In this document: positions 7,301 through 14,637 of the stretch, piece by piece
How the letters are laid out: every line of letters begins with the position of its first letter
Numbering within the stretch: the first letter of the stretch is position 1
Assembly: GCA_035524095.1 (NCBI GenBank)
Contig: DATKPK010000002.1
Location: forward strand, 1-21,314
Direction: 5' to 3'
Source: DATJUF01 sp035524095
GTDB taxonomy: Bacteria > Desulfobacterota > Binatia > Binatales > Binataceae
DNA: 21,314 nt
Notes under the pieces: generated by a model
What the model saw: the letters and a program-made list of their open reading frames with translations, nothing else
Told to the model about the DNA's origin: nothing
Database searches by the model: none
Position numbers and translations under genes: made by a program

Positions 7301-9962
7301 CCTTGCGACCCTGACTCATCAACCCTTCGGGCCGCTCAGTGTCGTCACATACGGCAACGGAATCGCGGAGAATTGGGCCTTCGACAATTCCTACCGCCCC
7401 ACGAGCATCACCGATACGCTCTCCGGCGCACCTGTACAGAATCTAGCCTACGGGTATGACCTTGCCAACAACGTTAAATCTATTACCGATGCGGTGACCG
7501 CCGCCAATACCCAGACCTTCGGCTACGATTCCATCAACCGCTTGATCTCCGCTGCGAGCGCTACAGGCGGCTATGGAAGTTACGCCTGGACATACGACAA
7601 AGTCGGAAATCGCCTGACTCAGATCCTAAACGGGACCTCCACCGCCTACGGATATACGAGCGGCACCAACCGCCTAGCGACAATCACGATCACGCCGCCG
7701 CAGGCGAAACTGGAGAGTCCTAACACAATCAAGCGCTTTACACCTGCTAAGCCTGAATTCTCCAGCGGCTCTACGTCCACGGGAAGCCTTGTAGCTAGTT
7801 CGAATCAACGCACCAAACCGCATCCAAGCCGCTCCACAATGCTCGCGGGAGTGCTTGGATGGCCAATGCTTCTTGTTGGATTCGCAGGAGTGCTCGGCTT
7901 CCGCAGGCGGCTGCTTAGTCATCATCTGCTAGCCGCGCTGGCCATCTTCGCGATTCTCACCGGCGGTGCAATCGTCTTAAACGGCTGCGGCGGCGGCGGC
8001 GGCGGGACAGTTACCATGCAGACTGCCGCCACGCCGACGTTTTCGCCAGGCACAGGCACATATACCGGCTCGCAAACAATCACGATCTCAGACACCACCG
8101 CCGGGGCCGCTATTTATTTCACGAGCGATCGGACCACGCCCACCGCGAGTTCCACCCACTACACAGGGCCGATAACGGTCAGCAGCACGGAAACCGTCAG
8201 TGCAATTGCCATCGCGAGCGGGTACACGAATAGTGCAGTCGCTACCGCAACCTATACCATCAATATTCCCATGGTTGCCACACCCACCTTTTCTCCAGTA
8301 GCAGGCACCTACAGCTCTCCCCAGACGGTGAGCATCTCCGATACGACCGCCGGAGCCAGTATCTATTTCACGACGGACGGGACGACTCCGACGGCAAGTT
8401 CCACGCTATACAGCGCGCCGATCACCGTTGCCAACACGGAAACCGTTAGTGCAATTGCCGTCGTAAGCGGTGACACAAATAGTGCTGTCGCTACCGCGAC
8501 CTACACGATCAATATTCCCACTGTTGCTACTCCGACCTTCTCGCCAGGATCGGGCACCTATACCTCTACCCAGACCGTCACCATCTCCGACACTACCGCC
8601 GGGGCGGCAATATTATTTACTACGGATGGAACTACTCCAACAACGAGTTCGACCGTTTACAGCACACCTATCAGTGTTAGCACGAGCGAGACAATCCAGG
8701 CAATCGCAACGGCTCCTGGAGCGACCACCAGCGCAGTTGGCAGCGCCACCTACACGATCAACAATCCCAACAACGTAAGCATCATCACGAATGCCAATGG
8801 CAACATCACCAGCATTCCACCAACCAATAGCAGCGCCTACGCGACATTTGCCTATAACAACGCCAACCGACTTGTTTCGATCACAGGCTCGCCGATGGCG
8901 GCGACGTTCGTGTATGACTGGGAGGGACAGCGTTTCAGCAAGACGAACAACGGAAGCCAGCCGGAGGTCTATAGCTATTCGCAAGACAGCCACCTTATAG
9001 CCAATAACGATAACGGCACCGTGACAGATTACATTTATGTCGATGGCAGGCCGCTTGCCATTCTGCAACCCGGCGCGGCCAACGCTGCCAACCAAGTAAA
9101 CTATGTTCTTGCCGATCGTTTGGGTACTCCGCAGCAGGTAACCAACAACGCAACGACACCCGCTTCAGTGTGGAGCACGACCTATGCGCCTTTTGGTACG
9201 ACAGGGACGATTACGGCATCGCTGGACGTCGGCTTGCGATTTCCCGGTCAATACGCAGACCCTGAGACCGGATTCAGCTACAACCTGAATCGTGACTATA
9301 TGCCGAATTTGGGACGGTATTTGCAGACTGATCCGATTGGCGTGATAGGGGGCGCCAATACATATATATACGCGTCCAACAGTCCAATAACGTTAATTGA
9401 CCCGCAAGGACTCTGCTTCGTGGGGAATGAGGGCTTTTGTGATCGCAGTAACCTTTACTCTACGCTAGCTGCTGATCCTTCGATAGCGTCAACAACCAAT
9501 TTCTTCTCTGCAGCTTCGAACGTTACCAATGCTCTAGCAGGCTTAATAAGCGCACCAGCCATATTTACCGATCTGTCTGACCAAGAGGATCAGTTTCTTT
9601 CGATCCTCAGCGCCTGTCTTGAAGTGAGTAATCTATCTAGTGCAGAACAGATACTAAACGGTAATCTGTATGCCAATACCTCAATCAGCCAAAACGATCT
9701 GAGTTTTGTGACTTCTGAGCAGACTCAGGTTCAGGCAGCGCTCGACGGCTTAAGCGCTAGCAATCCTATACTTTACAATAGTCTCATTTATGATATCAAT
9801 GCGAATCTAAACGGCTGGAGCAGGCATTGGGACTTCTTCGGTGACTTAACGTTTGAGACAGCCCTCGACAAAACGATTATTCAGTTGGGACGGCCGATAA
9901 ACTTCGGAAATATCAATGACAGAATTCTCTTGGGTCTTAACGAAATATCGCCCTATTTTTAG
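4371..9962 (+). CDS. Secreted RHS/YD-repeat protein with embedded membrane and Ig-like module
   Basis: 1863 residues. A Sec signal peptide (hydrophobic 17-30, likely cleavage after ARA at residue 35) leads to a beta-rich N-terminal domain. Then comes a DUF6531-like entry region (GCSCGDPISLGNGNLFES, near 167-180), and many YD repeats to about residue 1104. The repeats are interrupted at NRLATIT by about 360 residues: a low-complexity linker, two hydrophobic segments (about 1157-1173 and 1184-1203), LNGC plus six glycines (C1206), and three about 83-residue chitobiase-type Ig-like repeats (1219-1464). YD repeats then resume at NANGNITSIP. The RHS core (YADPETGFSYNLNRDYMPNLG... to DPQGL, about 1622-1681) closes the shell, and a unique 182-residue tip follows. 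The ribosome binding site AGGAGG lies 4 nt before ATG. The upstream gap 4134-4370 shows no gene and no clear promoter. Likely a cell-surface or secreted delivery protein with a toxic tip; the tip has no recognised family. Confidence 0.88.
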   Translation: MLDKAFFKLIGRTLNPCCLWLSLALFCLVTPFARAQAINITGDYSGVLNQPGGPVVPTFTFSMLLFEDANGNVTGDSFANVPGEPYFVVESLSGTIANGIFNFQETSIVAQNPAPGTYYCIKSGQLTISADGSSLTGPWTAPGCVPGTISINISISQLLGNAAGMPGGCSCGDPISLGNGNLFESASDYSTFGQNALSFTRYYNSLANSNTFASALGGNWRSNFQRYLRVLSSSRVIAERADGQQLLFTQQGGQWATDTDIDVSLTQSGSLWTLTDANDAIETYSTASAGEALLETIQTRNGYTQTLHYGTGNQLTSVSDSYGRMLLFTYQNNLLNTLTTPDGLVVTYGYTSSGYTPGTLDRLSTVEYSTTPSSIVSYLYENSSLPFALTGITDEDGNRYATWTYDAMGRALTSQHGGGADLTSVAYNDSNGQRTLTNALGQQSIYTFTTLQGIPKLTAVARQATTSTAAASESFSYDSNGYLSSRTDWNGNQTTFVNNLHGLPTSISEAVGTSATRTTSITYDSTWVHLPSLISSDGVDISYTYDGSGEPLTKTLTDTTTTTTPYSTKGQSRTWTNTWSDFLLASTQTPNGNTTSFGYDGTGALTSITDPLKHVTNITAHSGGGLPDTVVDPNGVTTNLVYDGRQRRISSTVSGTTGTYKTSWAFDLAGNLLTTTLPDGSFLTNSYDTAHRLIKTTDALGNYISYTLNALGDRTASDIYQNGGTLTRQRSGTFDALGRELVDTGGAGQTTTRTFDPNGNVLTVEDGLNHITTNTYDALNRLSQSTDANSGTTTPVYDTHNRVISVTDANGNATLYTRNGFGDVIQQTSPDSGISVFRYDSDANLAGKTDALGIVTNQTFDALDRPLTTTYPAHAAENVAYTYDQTGSGFSFGIGRLTSVTDAAGSLTRTYEERGNLLSEVRVNGTTTLTTGYTYDGASRIANMTYPDGTLVTYQHDVAGYVSTVTAKLPGASTATTLATLTHQPFGPLSVVTYGNGIAENWAFDNSYRPTSITDTLSGAPVQNLAYGYDLANNVKSITDAVTAANTQTFGYDSINRLISAASATGGYGSYAWTYDKVGNRLTQILNGTSTAYGYTSGTNRLATITITPPQAKLESPNTIKRFTPAKPEFSSGSTSTGSLVASSNQRTKPHPSRSTMLAGVLGWPMLLVGFAGVLGFRRRLLSHHLLAALAIFAILTGGAIVLNGCGGGGGGTVTMQTAATPTFSPGTGTYTGSQTITISDTTAGAAIYFTSDRTTPTASSTHYTGPITVSSTETVSAIAIASGYTNSAVATATYTINIPMVATPTFSPVAGTYSSPQTVSISDTTAGASIYFTTDGTTPTASSTLYSAPITVANTETVSAIAVVSGDTNSAVATATYTINIPTVATPTFSPGSGTYTSTQTVTISDTTAGAAILFTTDGTTPTTSSTVYSTPISVSTSETIQAIATAPGATTSAVGSATYTINNPNNVSIITNANGNITSIPPTNSSAYATFAYNNANRLVSITGSPMAATFVYDWEGQRFSKTNNGSQPEVYSYSQDSHLIANNDNGTVTDYIYVDGRPLAILQPGAANAANQVNYVLADRLGTPQQVTNNATTPASVWSTTYAPFGTTGTITASLDVGLRFPGQYADPETGFSYNLNRDYMPNLGRYLQTDPIGVIGGANTYIYASNSPITLIDPQGLCFVGNEGFCDRSNLYSTLAADPSIASTTNFFSAASNVTNALAGLISAPAIFTDLSDQEDQFLSILSACLEVSNLSSAEQILNGNLYANTSISQNDLSFVTSEQTQVQAALDGLSASNPILYNSLIYDINANLNGWSRHWDFFGDLTFETALDKTIIQLGRPINFGNINDRILLGLNEISPYF
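8025..8764 (+). repeat. Three in-frame ~250-bp repeats (chitobiase-type Ig-like domains)
   Basis: Three tandem units begin near 8027, 8273 and 8523, each encoding ATPTFSP..GTY, ISDTTAGA.I.FT.D.TTPT.SST, a stretch of ITV..TET, and SAVATATYTIN. They match the CHB_HEX_C_1 / Fn3-associated domain often tandem in acidobacterial secreted proteins. The units differ at many silent sites, so they are old duplications, not recent slippage. A (GGC)5 tract encoding glycines lies just before them at 7989-8003. Confidence 0.85.
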
Positions 9963-10015
9963 AGACTTTGACTATTAGAGGGAATGCTGTATCTCGTGAT
10001 ATAGGAACGTTGTTG

Positions 10016-10435
10016 ATGAAATTGCTTTTCTTCGAACCACAAGTGTTCATTTATATAAAACTTATGGAATTTATAGCTGGATCTGCAACTCTTGGTTACA
10101 TGTGTCTATATCATGACTACCACGTTATAGTTCCGAATCTTAGCCAGTTTGTTGGATATTTCGCCTTTGGTATGTACCTAGCTTTTATTTATGAAATGGC
10201 GTCCTTCTATTTCGTAATTTCGGCACTAGCGTGGTCGCTTTTGTCCTCGCTTCAACGGAAAATATGGTTACCTATATCGGTTCCGGCTGTTTATATGGCG
10301 CACACAACACTTTGGTGGAAATATTTCTCACCAGGACACGACTGGCCATGGGGCATTCTTGTTGTCGCGCTGCTTGATTACTCGATTGCGGCTTTTGTAT
10401 TGCGACGTCGCGTTACGGAATATGTTGCGCGATGA
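10016..10435 (+). CDS. Low-GC polytopic membrane protein, candidate RHS immunity protein
   Basis: From the ATG at 10016 (AGGAA about 10 nt before) the product has 139 residues. An in-frame TTG at 9968, only 5 bp after the RHS stop, would add 16. It is strongly hydrophobic with about four membrane segments (roughly residues 10-31, 45-75, 83-98 and 110-127) and a basic C-terminus LRRRVTEYVAR. No family is recognised. It is probably co-transcribed with the RHS gene. The first 240 bp (9961-10200) have about 36% GC by my count, against about 58% in the transfer genes, so tip and membrane gene look like a recently acquired cassette. By analogy with RHS and other polymorphic toxin systems, a small gene right behind a variable tip usually encodes immunity, here perhaps against a membrane-acting toxin. 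This function is inference. Confidence 0.6.
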   Translation: MKLLFFEPQVFIYIKLMEFIAGSATLGYMCLYHDYHVIVPNLSQFVGYFAFGMYLAFIYEMASFYFVISALAWSLLSSLQRKIWLPISVPAVYMAHTTLWWKYFSPGHDWPWGILVVALLDYSIAAFVLRRRVTEYVAR

Positions 10436-10460
10436 GGTTGCGGAGCTATGAAATAAATCG

Positions 10461-10476
10461 ACCTCACTTAGGAGGT
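10461..10476. terminator. Weak hairpin between convergent transcripts
   Basis: ACCTC 10461-10465 pairs with GAGGT 10472-10476 around a 6-nt loop, at the convergent end of the RHS cassette and the mobilisation operon. On the minus strand the stem is followed by CGATTTATTT, a poor T-run. It is a weak candidate terminator only. Confidence 0.25.
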
Positions 10477-10691
10477 TTGAGATTAGCCGATAAAGTCATA
10501 GGCCGCCGCGCTGGCCTGCCGCGTTTGCTGTGGATGGATACAGAGATGCCGGCAGCACCCGCCATCTCCTTTATCTTGGCAATAGTGTCGTGCTTACGTT
10601 GCTCCGCCCTTACCCTCTGTTCATCCTGCGCCCAGGCGATAACCTGCGTCAGTTCCTTGTCCGCCAATGCGCGTATCGATTCCTGCGTCAT
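10464..10691 (-). CDS. Small basic protein ending the mobilisation operon
   Basis: A 75-residue protein whose ATG overlaps the stop of the preceding gene (ATGA, 10691-10688) and is preceded by AGGGGAGGAACT, a strong ribosome binding site. The chain begins with a helical, charged region (ALADKELTQVIAWAQDEQRVRAEQR), then DTIAKIKEMAGAAGISVSI, then a basic tail with KRGRPARRP. The GRP core surrounded by basic residues resembles an AT-hook, and the helix plus basic-GRP layout is reminiscent of H-NS/MvaT-like or small nucleoid proteins, but the similarity is only in pattern. It is the last gene of the relaxase operon, so an accessory DNA-binding role in transfer is plausible. I do not recognise a named family. 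Confidence 0.65.
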   Translation of the reverse strand: MTQESIRALADKELTQVIAWAQDEQRVRAEQRKHDTIAKIKEMAGAAGISVSIHSKRGRPARRPMTLSANLKPPK

Positions 10692-11095
10692 AGTTCCTCC
10701 CCTTCCGTGATCTCGATCTGTTCCACATGAACGGCGTCTGCGGGTTTCAGACCCTCTTCGCCGTCCGCGCCTTCCTGAATGAACCGTGTTCGCTGCTCCG
10801 TGATCGTCTCGAAGAGGCGGTACAAATTTCTTCCCGTGACCCGCACCTCATCCTTGCCGAACCGCATGGCGATGGTGTCATCCGGCGAGAACCGGACGCG
10901 TGTGAGATAGGCATACGAAAAGCTCTCGATGGTTCCATCTATCAGCCGCAAATCAAGCATCAGCGAAGAACGGCTACGAGCGCGGCCTTCCTGATAGCTG
11001 TCGATGGCTTCTTCGACCTCCGGCTCATGCTGAGGCGAGGACCTTTTCAATAGCTGCTCGACAATACTTGACCGCTTAACGCTCGATTCCGCCAT
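10688..11095 (-). CDS. Hypothetical protein of the mobilisation operon
   Basis: From the ATG at 11095 the product has 135 residues. GGAGG lies 9 nt upstream, which favours this start over the ATG at 11125. It overlaps the relaxase gene by 20 bp and the following gene by ATGA, so all three are translationally coupled. The first about 45 residues are polar (MAESSVKRSSIVEQLLKRSS...). The centre has alternating strands, LMLDLRLIDGTIESFSYAYLTRVRFSPDDTIAMRFGKDEVRVTG, followed by a helix NLYRLFETITEQRTRFIQ and an acidic tail. This suggests a small alpha/beta domain. No known family is recognised. A relaxosome accessory role is suggested by position only. Confidence 0.7.
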   Translation of the reverse strand: MAESSVKRSSIVEQLLKRSSPQHEPEVEEAIDSYQEGRARSRSSLMLDLRLIDGTIESFSYAYLTRVRFSPDDTIAMRFGKDEVRVTGRNLYRLFETITEQRTRFIQEGADGEEGLKPADAVHVEQIEITEGEEL

Positions 11096-13880
11096 GTACT
11101 GGCACCTCCCTACGCGTTGAAACATCCCACGCCGCCGCTACGCGCTCCCGTACCGCGCGGTAGGCCCGCTGTATTTCCTGGACCCGGAACAGCCGCCGCA
11201 TGGCGCTCTCACGGGGCTTGGCTTGTTTCTTTCCCATCAACTCGGAAGCCGAGAGACGCGCACCGCTGTCTCTGACGGCATCGATCATCGCCGCCTTGTC
11301 ATCGGTATAGAGGCGCACCGCTTCCCGGCCACGCGATACGGACACATAGAACTGCTCCTTATTGGCGGCAGCGAAGGATTCCTGCCCCACCGCCAGCAAG
11401 ACTGTATCCACGGTTTTTCCCTGGCTGGCATGGCTGGTCACGACATATCCATGTGCGATGCCGCCATAGTCTTTCGGCACCACAAACCCATTGCTGAGCC
11501 GGATGTCGCCCTGCCTGTCGAACCCTTGGACTTCGTACACCGAGCCATTATTGAGGCGTTGCCTGCCCTTTCCCGTCACCCCCCGCCGTGTTTCCCGCGT
11601 AAAACCGTTCTGCGTGATCCGTATGCGATCTCCCTTGGCAAAGGCAACCTGCTCCGTCCGGTAAAGCTGGAATCGTTTCGCCTGATCGAGCGGCACCAGG
11701 GCAGCGCTTCCGTCCACGCGGCGAGCGTGGACGCCATTTTCATCGGACCCGGTTATGGTGATGCGCTCTCCCCGCTTGAACCCCTTCGCATTCTGATGGA
11801 ACTGCACGACCGCTCTAGGGAGGTACTCCCGCGCATCGTGCCGCTGCGCTTCGGTGAGGTTCATCGGTCGCAGCGCGGTAAACTCACGCTCATTCGCGCC
11901 GAGCCTACCCTCCGCTTTGAGCGTGTCGCGGATGGCATCCGTTACGCGGTCGGCTTCCCGGTGTGTGGGCGACACCACGAGCGCCGACTTCGCCGTGCCA
12001 TCGGCTTTAGTCTGCTGCGTCACGTCCGCATAGTCGGCGGCAATCCGGCGATAGCGCTCTTCGCCGCTCGTCTCGACAATGGCACCCATGCGGTCCAATA
12101 TCTCGACTCCGGCTTCGAGCCTCGTCTTGCCATCTTTGCCGCGCTTGTCTCCCTCGCTGATCGCCTTGACCGCTTCACGGTAGCTGTCATTGGTTTGGCG
12201 GCGAATTTGCTTGAGTTCGCCGGTTTTCATCCCGGCGTCCGTCTCCAAAATCCTTAAGCCATCGCCGCGATAGACGGCGTTATGCTGATTCGTATCACCG
12301 CTTAAGATCACACGCGCATTCTGATCCTTGGCGACATCGAATAAACGCTTCATGTCTTTTACACTCAGCAGTCCGGCCTCATCGACCCAGAGCACCTGAT
12401 TTCTTACCGTCTTTTGCATTTCGGGATCGATCAGCAGGCGCTCGACTGTCTCCGCATTCGTGAAGCCCTCCGAGCGAAGGACGCCGCGCGACGCTTCAGC
12501 GGAGGGCGCGAAAGTGAAGACCTGTTTGCCGTCCGCTTCCATTGCCTTGACCGTCGCCTGCATCATGCGGGTTTTACCCGTACCTGCCCCGCCCCTCAAG
12601 GCCGTGACGCGGTCGCGCGATCCGAGGATTAGCAGGGCAGCGTCGCGTTGTTCCTTGCTGAGCATCGGGTCCAATGCCGGTGGATTGATTCCGCCGAGCT
12701 TCCGGTATTTACCGCGACCGTCGCGCACGAAAGCGGTCATGGCGAGTTCTTCGTGCAGGACTTCTTTGGTGGTGGAGTATTTGACGCCGCCGCGCACCCG
12801 GCTGATGACGTTATCGCGCTTCAGCTCCGCATGGATTTCGTTGACGCTGGCATTGCCGACGCTCTGAATGAGAGCGGTTTTGAGGAGCTGCTTTTCCGGC
12901 ACAACCGAAGCGCGTTCGAGGTTGTGGGAGAGCGCATAATCGACGGCTTCTTTTGCGCCAGGAGAGCTGACTGCCTGCCCTGTTTTCGCGTTCACCAGAC
13001 TCGCACGTTCCGTATTGGTAATCTGCTCATTCCAGCGTTGGCGCAGCTCATCCATCGACTGCGGCCCCGCATCTTTCTTTTCGCGGGTACGCCTGCCTAG
13101 TTCACCTTTGACTTTCGCATCGGTGATGCCGAGACGCTTCGCCTCCGCTTCGATAATTTCCGTGCGCTGAGAGAACCTGTTCGTCAGCGCTTTATCGATC
13201 CCGGCGAGCCGGAACGTGTTGCCGTCGCGTTCGGGCGCATAGCCGAATTCCTTCAGTTTGAGCGCCAGACGGCTATCGAACGCCGCCTGATAGTAGCCTT
13301 TGTCTCGGAACAAGGCGACCGTCTGCGCGGCCTTCCATTTGTCTTCCGCCGTATCGAAGGTAGCGTTGAATACCGTCGAATGACAATGCAGGTGCGGTTG
13401 CGGCAGTCCGTCAATGGGCCGCGTGGTGCGATGGATGAAGTTGGCGGAGACGAGGTTCGCGGTGACGCGATCTTCGTCGGCTCCGCCTTTGCGAACCCGT
13501 GCCATCATCGCGCTTTCCATTTCATCCAGCGTTTCGTTGACCGACGACTTGAACGCATCCAGGATGCGCTCGTCCCCGCCCAGCTCATAGGCGAGGCTCA
13601 CGGATTTGGGAGCGCTGAACGTGAGGTCGAAGAGCACCCGGCGCTGTGCCTGCGTATTGCGGGTCAGATTGTCGCCGGTTTTCGGATTGAGATTGTCGCA
13701 AAGAGCGAAGAAGTCTTTCTGCTCTACGTCGCCCTTAAGACCCAGAAGTTCCGCGCCGAGGCCATGCCACTGACCGGGCGATTCCGCCATGTCTTTCGTG
13801 TAGTAATCGGAGGGCGCGAGCTGGCGAGTGAAGTAGTCTTTTGCCCAGGTGGAACCGGCACTCGTGTTGATGAAAAGCAT
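11076..13880 (-). CDS. MobF-family conjugative relaxase-helicase (TrwC/TraI-like)
   Basis: 934 residues, close to TrwC in length. The N-terminal relaxase domain has the tyrosine pair Y26-Y27 (APSDYYTKD) that attacks the nick site, FDLTFSAPKSVSL at 84-96, and the metal-binding histidines H163, H165 and H167 in QPHLHCHS. The second half is a RecD/Pif1-type SF1 helicase: Walker A GGAGTGKT at 430-437, Walker B VLWVDEAG at 496-503 (D500, E501), motif III SGDTNQ at 527-532, and the C-terminal GYVVTSHASQGKTVD motif. It nicks oriT, stays covalently linked to the strand and unwinds it for transfer. The start is fixed by AAAGGAGGG 8 nt before ATG. It lies in an operon with a Q/P/S-rich protein upstream and two small genes downstream. 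A long open frame on the other strand (11223-12257) is a shadow of its codon bias. Confidence 0.96.
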   Translation of the reverse strand: MLFINTSAGSTWAKDYFTRQLAPSDYYTKDMAESPGQWHGLGAELLGLKGDVEQKDFFALCDNLNPKTGDNLTRNTQAQRRVLFDLTFSAPKSVSLAYELGGDERILDAFKSSVNETLDEMESAMMARVRKGGADEDRVTANLVSANFIHRTTRPIDGLPQPHLHCHSTVFNATFDTAEDKWKAAQTVALFRDKGYYQAAFDSRLALKLKEFGYAPERDGNTFRLAGIDKALTNRFSQRTEIIEAEAKRLGITDAKVKGELGRRTREKKDAGPQSMDELRQRWNEQITNTERASLVNAKTGQAVSSPGAKEAVDYALSHNLERASVVPEKQLLKTALIQSVGNASVNEIHAELKRDNVISRVRGGVKYSTTKEVLHEELAMTAFVRDGRGKYRKLGGINPPALDPMLSKEQRDAALLILGSRDRVTALRGGAGTGKTRMMQATVKAMEADGKQVFTFAPSAEASRGVLRSEGFTNAETVERLLIDPEMQKTVRNQVLWVDEAGLLSVKDMKRLFDVAKDQNARVILSGDTNQHNAVYRGDGLRILETDAGMKTGELKQIRRQTNDSYREAVKAISEGDKRGKDGKTRLEAGVEILDRMGAIVETSGEERYRRIAADYADVTQQTKADGTAKSALVVSPTHREADRVTDAIRDTLKAEGRLGANEREFTALRPMNLTEAQRHDAREYLPRAVVQFHQNAKGFKRGERITITGSDENGVHARRVDGSAALVPLDQAKRFQLYRTEQVAFAKGDRIRITQNGFTRETRRGVTGKGRQRLNNGSVYEVQGFDRQGDIRLSNGFVVPKDYGGIAHGYVVTSHASQGKTVDTVLLAVGQESFAAANKEQFYVSVSRGREAVRLYTDDKAAMIDAVRDSGARLSASELMGKKQAKPRESAMRRLFRVQEIQRAYRAVRERVAAAWDVSTRREVPVHGGIER

Positions 13881-13940
13881 CGTTGCTGCCCTCCTTTCTC
13901 AAATCAATAGGTAGCGTGTGTAGCGATCAGGGAGCCACAA

Positions 13941-13969
13941 CCCATAGAAGAGTAATTACGTTTAGGCAA
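13941..13969 (-). promoter_or_regulatory. Candidate promoter of the relaxase gene
   Basis: On the minus strand TTGCCT (13969-13964) and TATGGG (13946-13941) are 17 bp apart, with the relaxase ATG about 60 nt downstream. Fit to the sigma70 consensus is moderate (4/6 and 3/6). The relaxase could also be read through from the gene that ends at 14111. Confidence 0.3.
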
Positions 13970-13973
13970 GCCC

Positions 13974-14066
13974 CCGATGCACAGCGCATCGGCAAAAATG
14001 TGGAAACGCAGCGCTCCAGATTTTGTGTCTAGAAATGACGTTCTTACATGTCGTAACTCGGACACA
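13974..14066. other. Candidate origin of transfer (oriT) region
   Basis: The 230-bp gap upstream of the relaxase start (13881-14110) has no gene but holds inverted repeats. CCGATGC 13974-13980 pairs with GCATCGG 13986-13992 around a 5-nt loop, and TGTGTC 14024-14029 pairs with GACACA 14061-14066, extendable on the outer side with one G-T pair. MobF relaxases usually recognise a hairpin 5' of the nick in the intergenic region next to their own gene. No nick-site consensus could be identified by eye. Confidence 0.4.
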
Positions 14067-14110
14067 GAAGGGCCATAAATGTCACAGTGCTCATCCGCCG
14101 ACGAGCGCAT

Positions 14111-14533
14111 CTAGCGCTCCCATGAGGGCTGTGGGCGCGGCATCGTCCGTGCGGGCGTTTGCGCCGGGGATGGGCTCGCATTCTCGTGCTCATGCGAGCG
14201 CGTTCCTGTTTGCGCGGTGGTAGGACTCAAAGCGGGAGCAGCCTTATCCTGATTCATCGTCATTTGCGCCATCGGTTGAGGATTCGTAGCGCCTTCCGAC
14301 GGGGACGCGGGCGACGACGTTTGATCCGGCGAATGCGCAGCCTGCTGCATCGTCGCCTGCACCTCCCGCACTCTTGCCTGCTGATCCGGGGACAGCGAAG
14401 CCGGTGATTTTTCGGACGATTTTTGCTGCACGGATTCGCGTGCGTACATTTCTTTCGCGGTCTCGGGCTTTGCTTCCGGGGCTGAAGACTGCTGCTGTGT
14501 CTGACGGTTCTTGATGAAATCGAGCAATGCCAT
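14111..14533 (-). CDS. Hydrophilic Q/P/S-rich protein, first gene of mobilisation operon
   Basis: A 140-residue protein from the ATG at 14533, which has GAGAGG 8 nt upstream. A GTG at 14542 lacks a spaced ribosome binding site. Only the first about 15 residues look structured (MALLDFIKNRQTQQQ). The rest is low complexity, rich in Q, P, S, A, T and E, with one short helical stretch LSPDQQARVREVQATMQQAA at about 51-70. No membrane segment and no known family. It leads the minus-strand transcript towards the relaxase, and its promoter region contains the 21-bp site shared with the coupling-protein operon. A relaxosome accessory or a disordered adaptor is possible. Its function cannot be read from sequence. 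Confidence 0.65.
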   Translation of the reverse strand: MALLDFIKNRQTQQQSSAPEAKPETAKEMYARESVQQKSSEKSPASLSPDQQARVREVQATMQQAAHSPDQTSSPASPSEGATNPQPMAQMTMNQDKAAPALSPTTAQTGTRSHEHENASPSPAQTPARTMPRPQPSWER

Positions 14534-14578
14534 GACTCTCACCTCTCACGGTGAGTGTCACGGCTGCCTATTGCCTCG

Positions 14579-14599
14579 CGAAAGTTAAACGACGTTAAG
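14579..14599 (-). promoter_or_regulatory. 21-bp regulator site 1, in divergent promoter region
   Basis: On the minus strand this reads CTTAACGTCG, then T, then TTAACTTTCG. It matches site 2 (16085-16105) at 20 of 21 positions. Each copy contains two TTAAC half-sites exactly 10 bp apart, the tandem-on-one-face pattern used by OmpR/PhoB-type winged helices. It lies 46 nt before the ATG of the minus operon, followed by a -10-like CAATAG. On the plus strand it covers the -35 zone in front of GATAAT (14612-14617) of the regulator gene. Confidence 0.6.
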
Positions 14600-14637
14600 C
14601 CGCCGTCAGCGGATAATAGCTGGATCGGTATTCCACG

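Noticed and set aside
7686..8020. Frameshift or assembly join inside the RHS gene
   Set aside because: The frame is uninterrupted for 5592 bp and the sequence on both sides reads as RHS. The insert is better explained as a module insertion, although a chimeric assembly cannot be fully excluded without reads.
8025..8764. CRISPR-like or recent tandem duplication
   Set aside because: The three units are about 250 bp, in frame and diverged at silent sites. They encode Ig-like domains.
11223..12257. Open frame of 344 codons on the plus strand opposite the relaxase gene
   Set aside because: It lies wholly inside the helicase half of the relaxase on the other strand, has no domain pattern and no ribosome binding site, and other frames there are also open because of GC-rich codon use.
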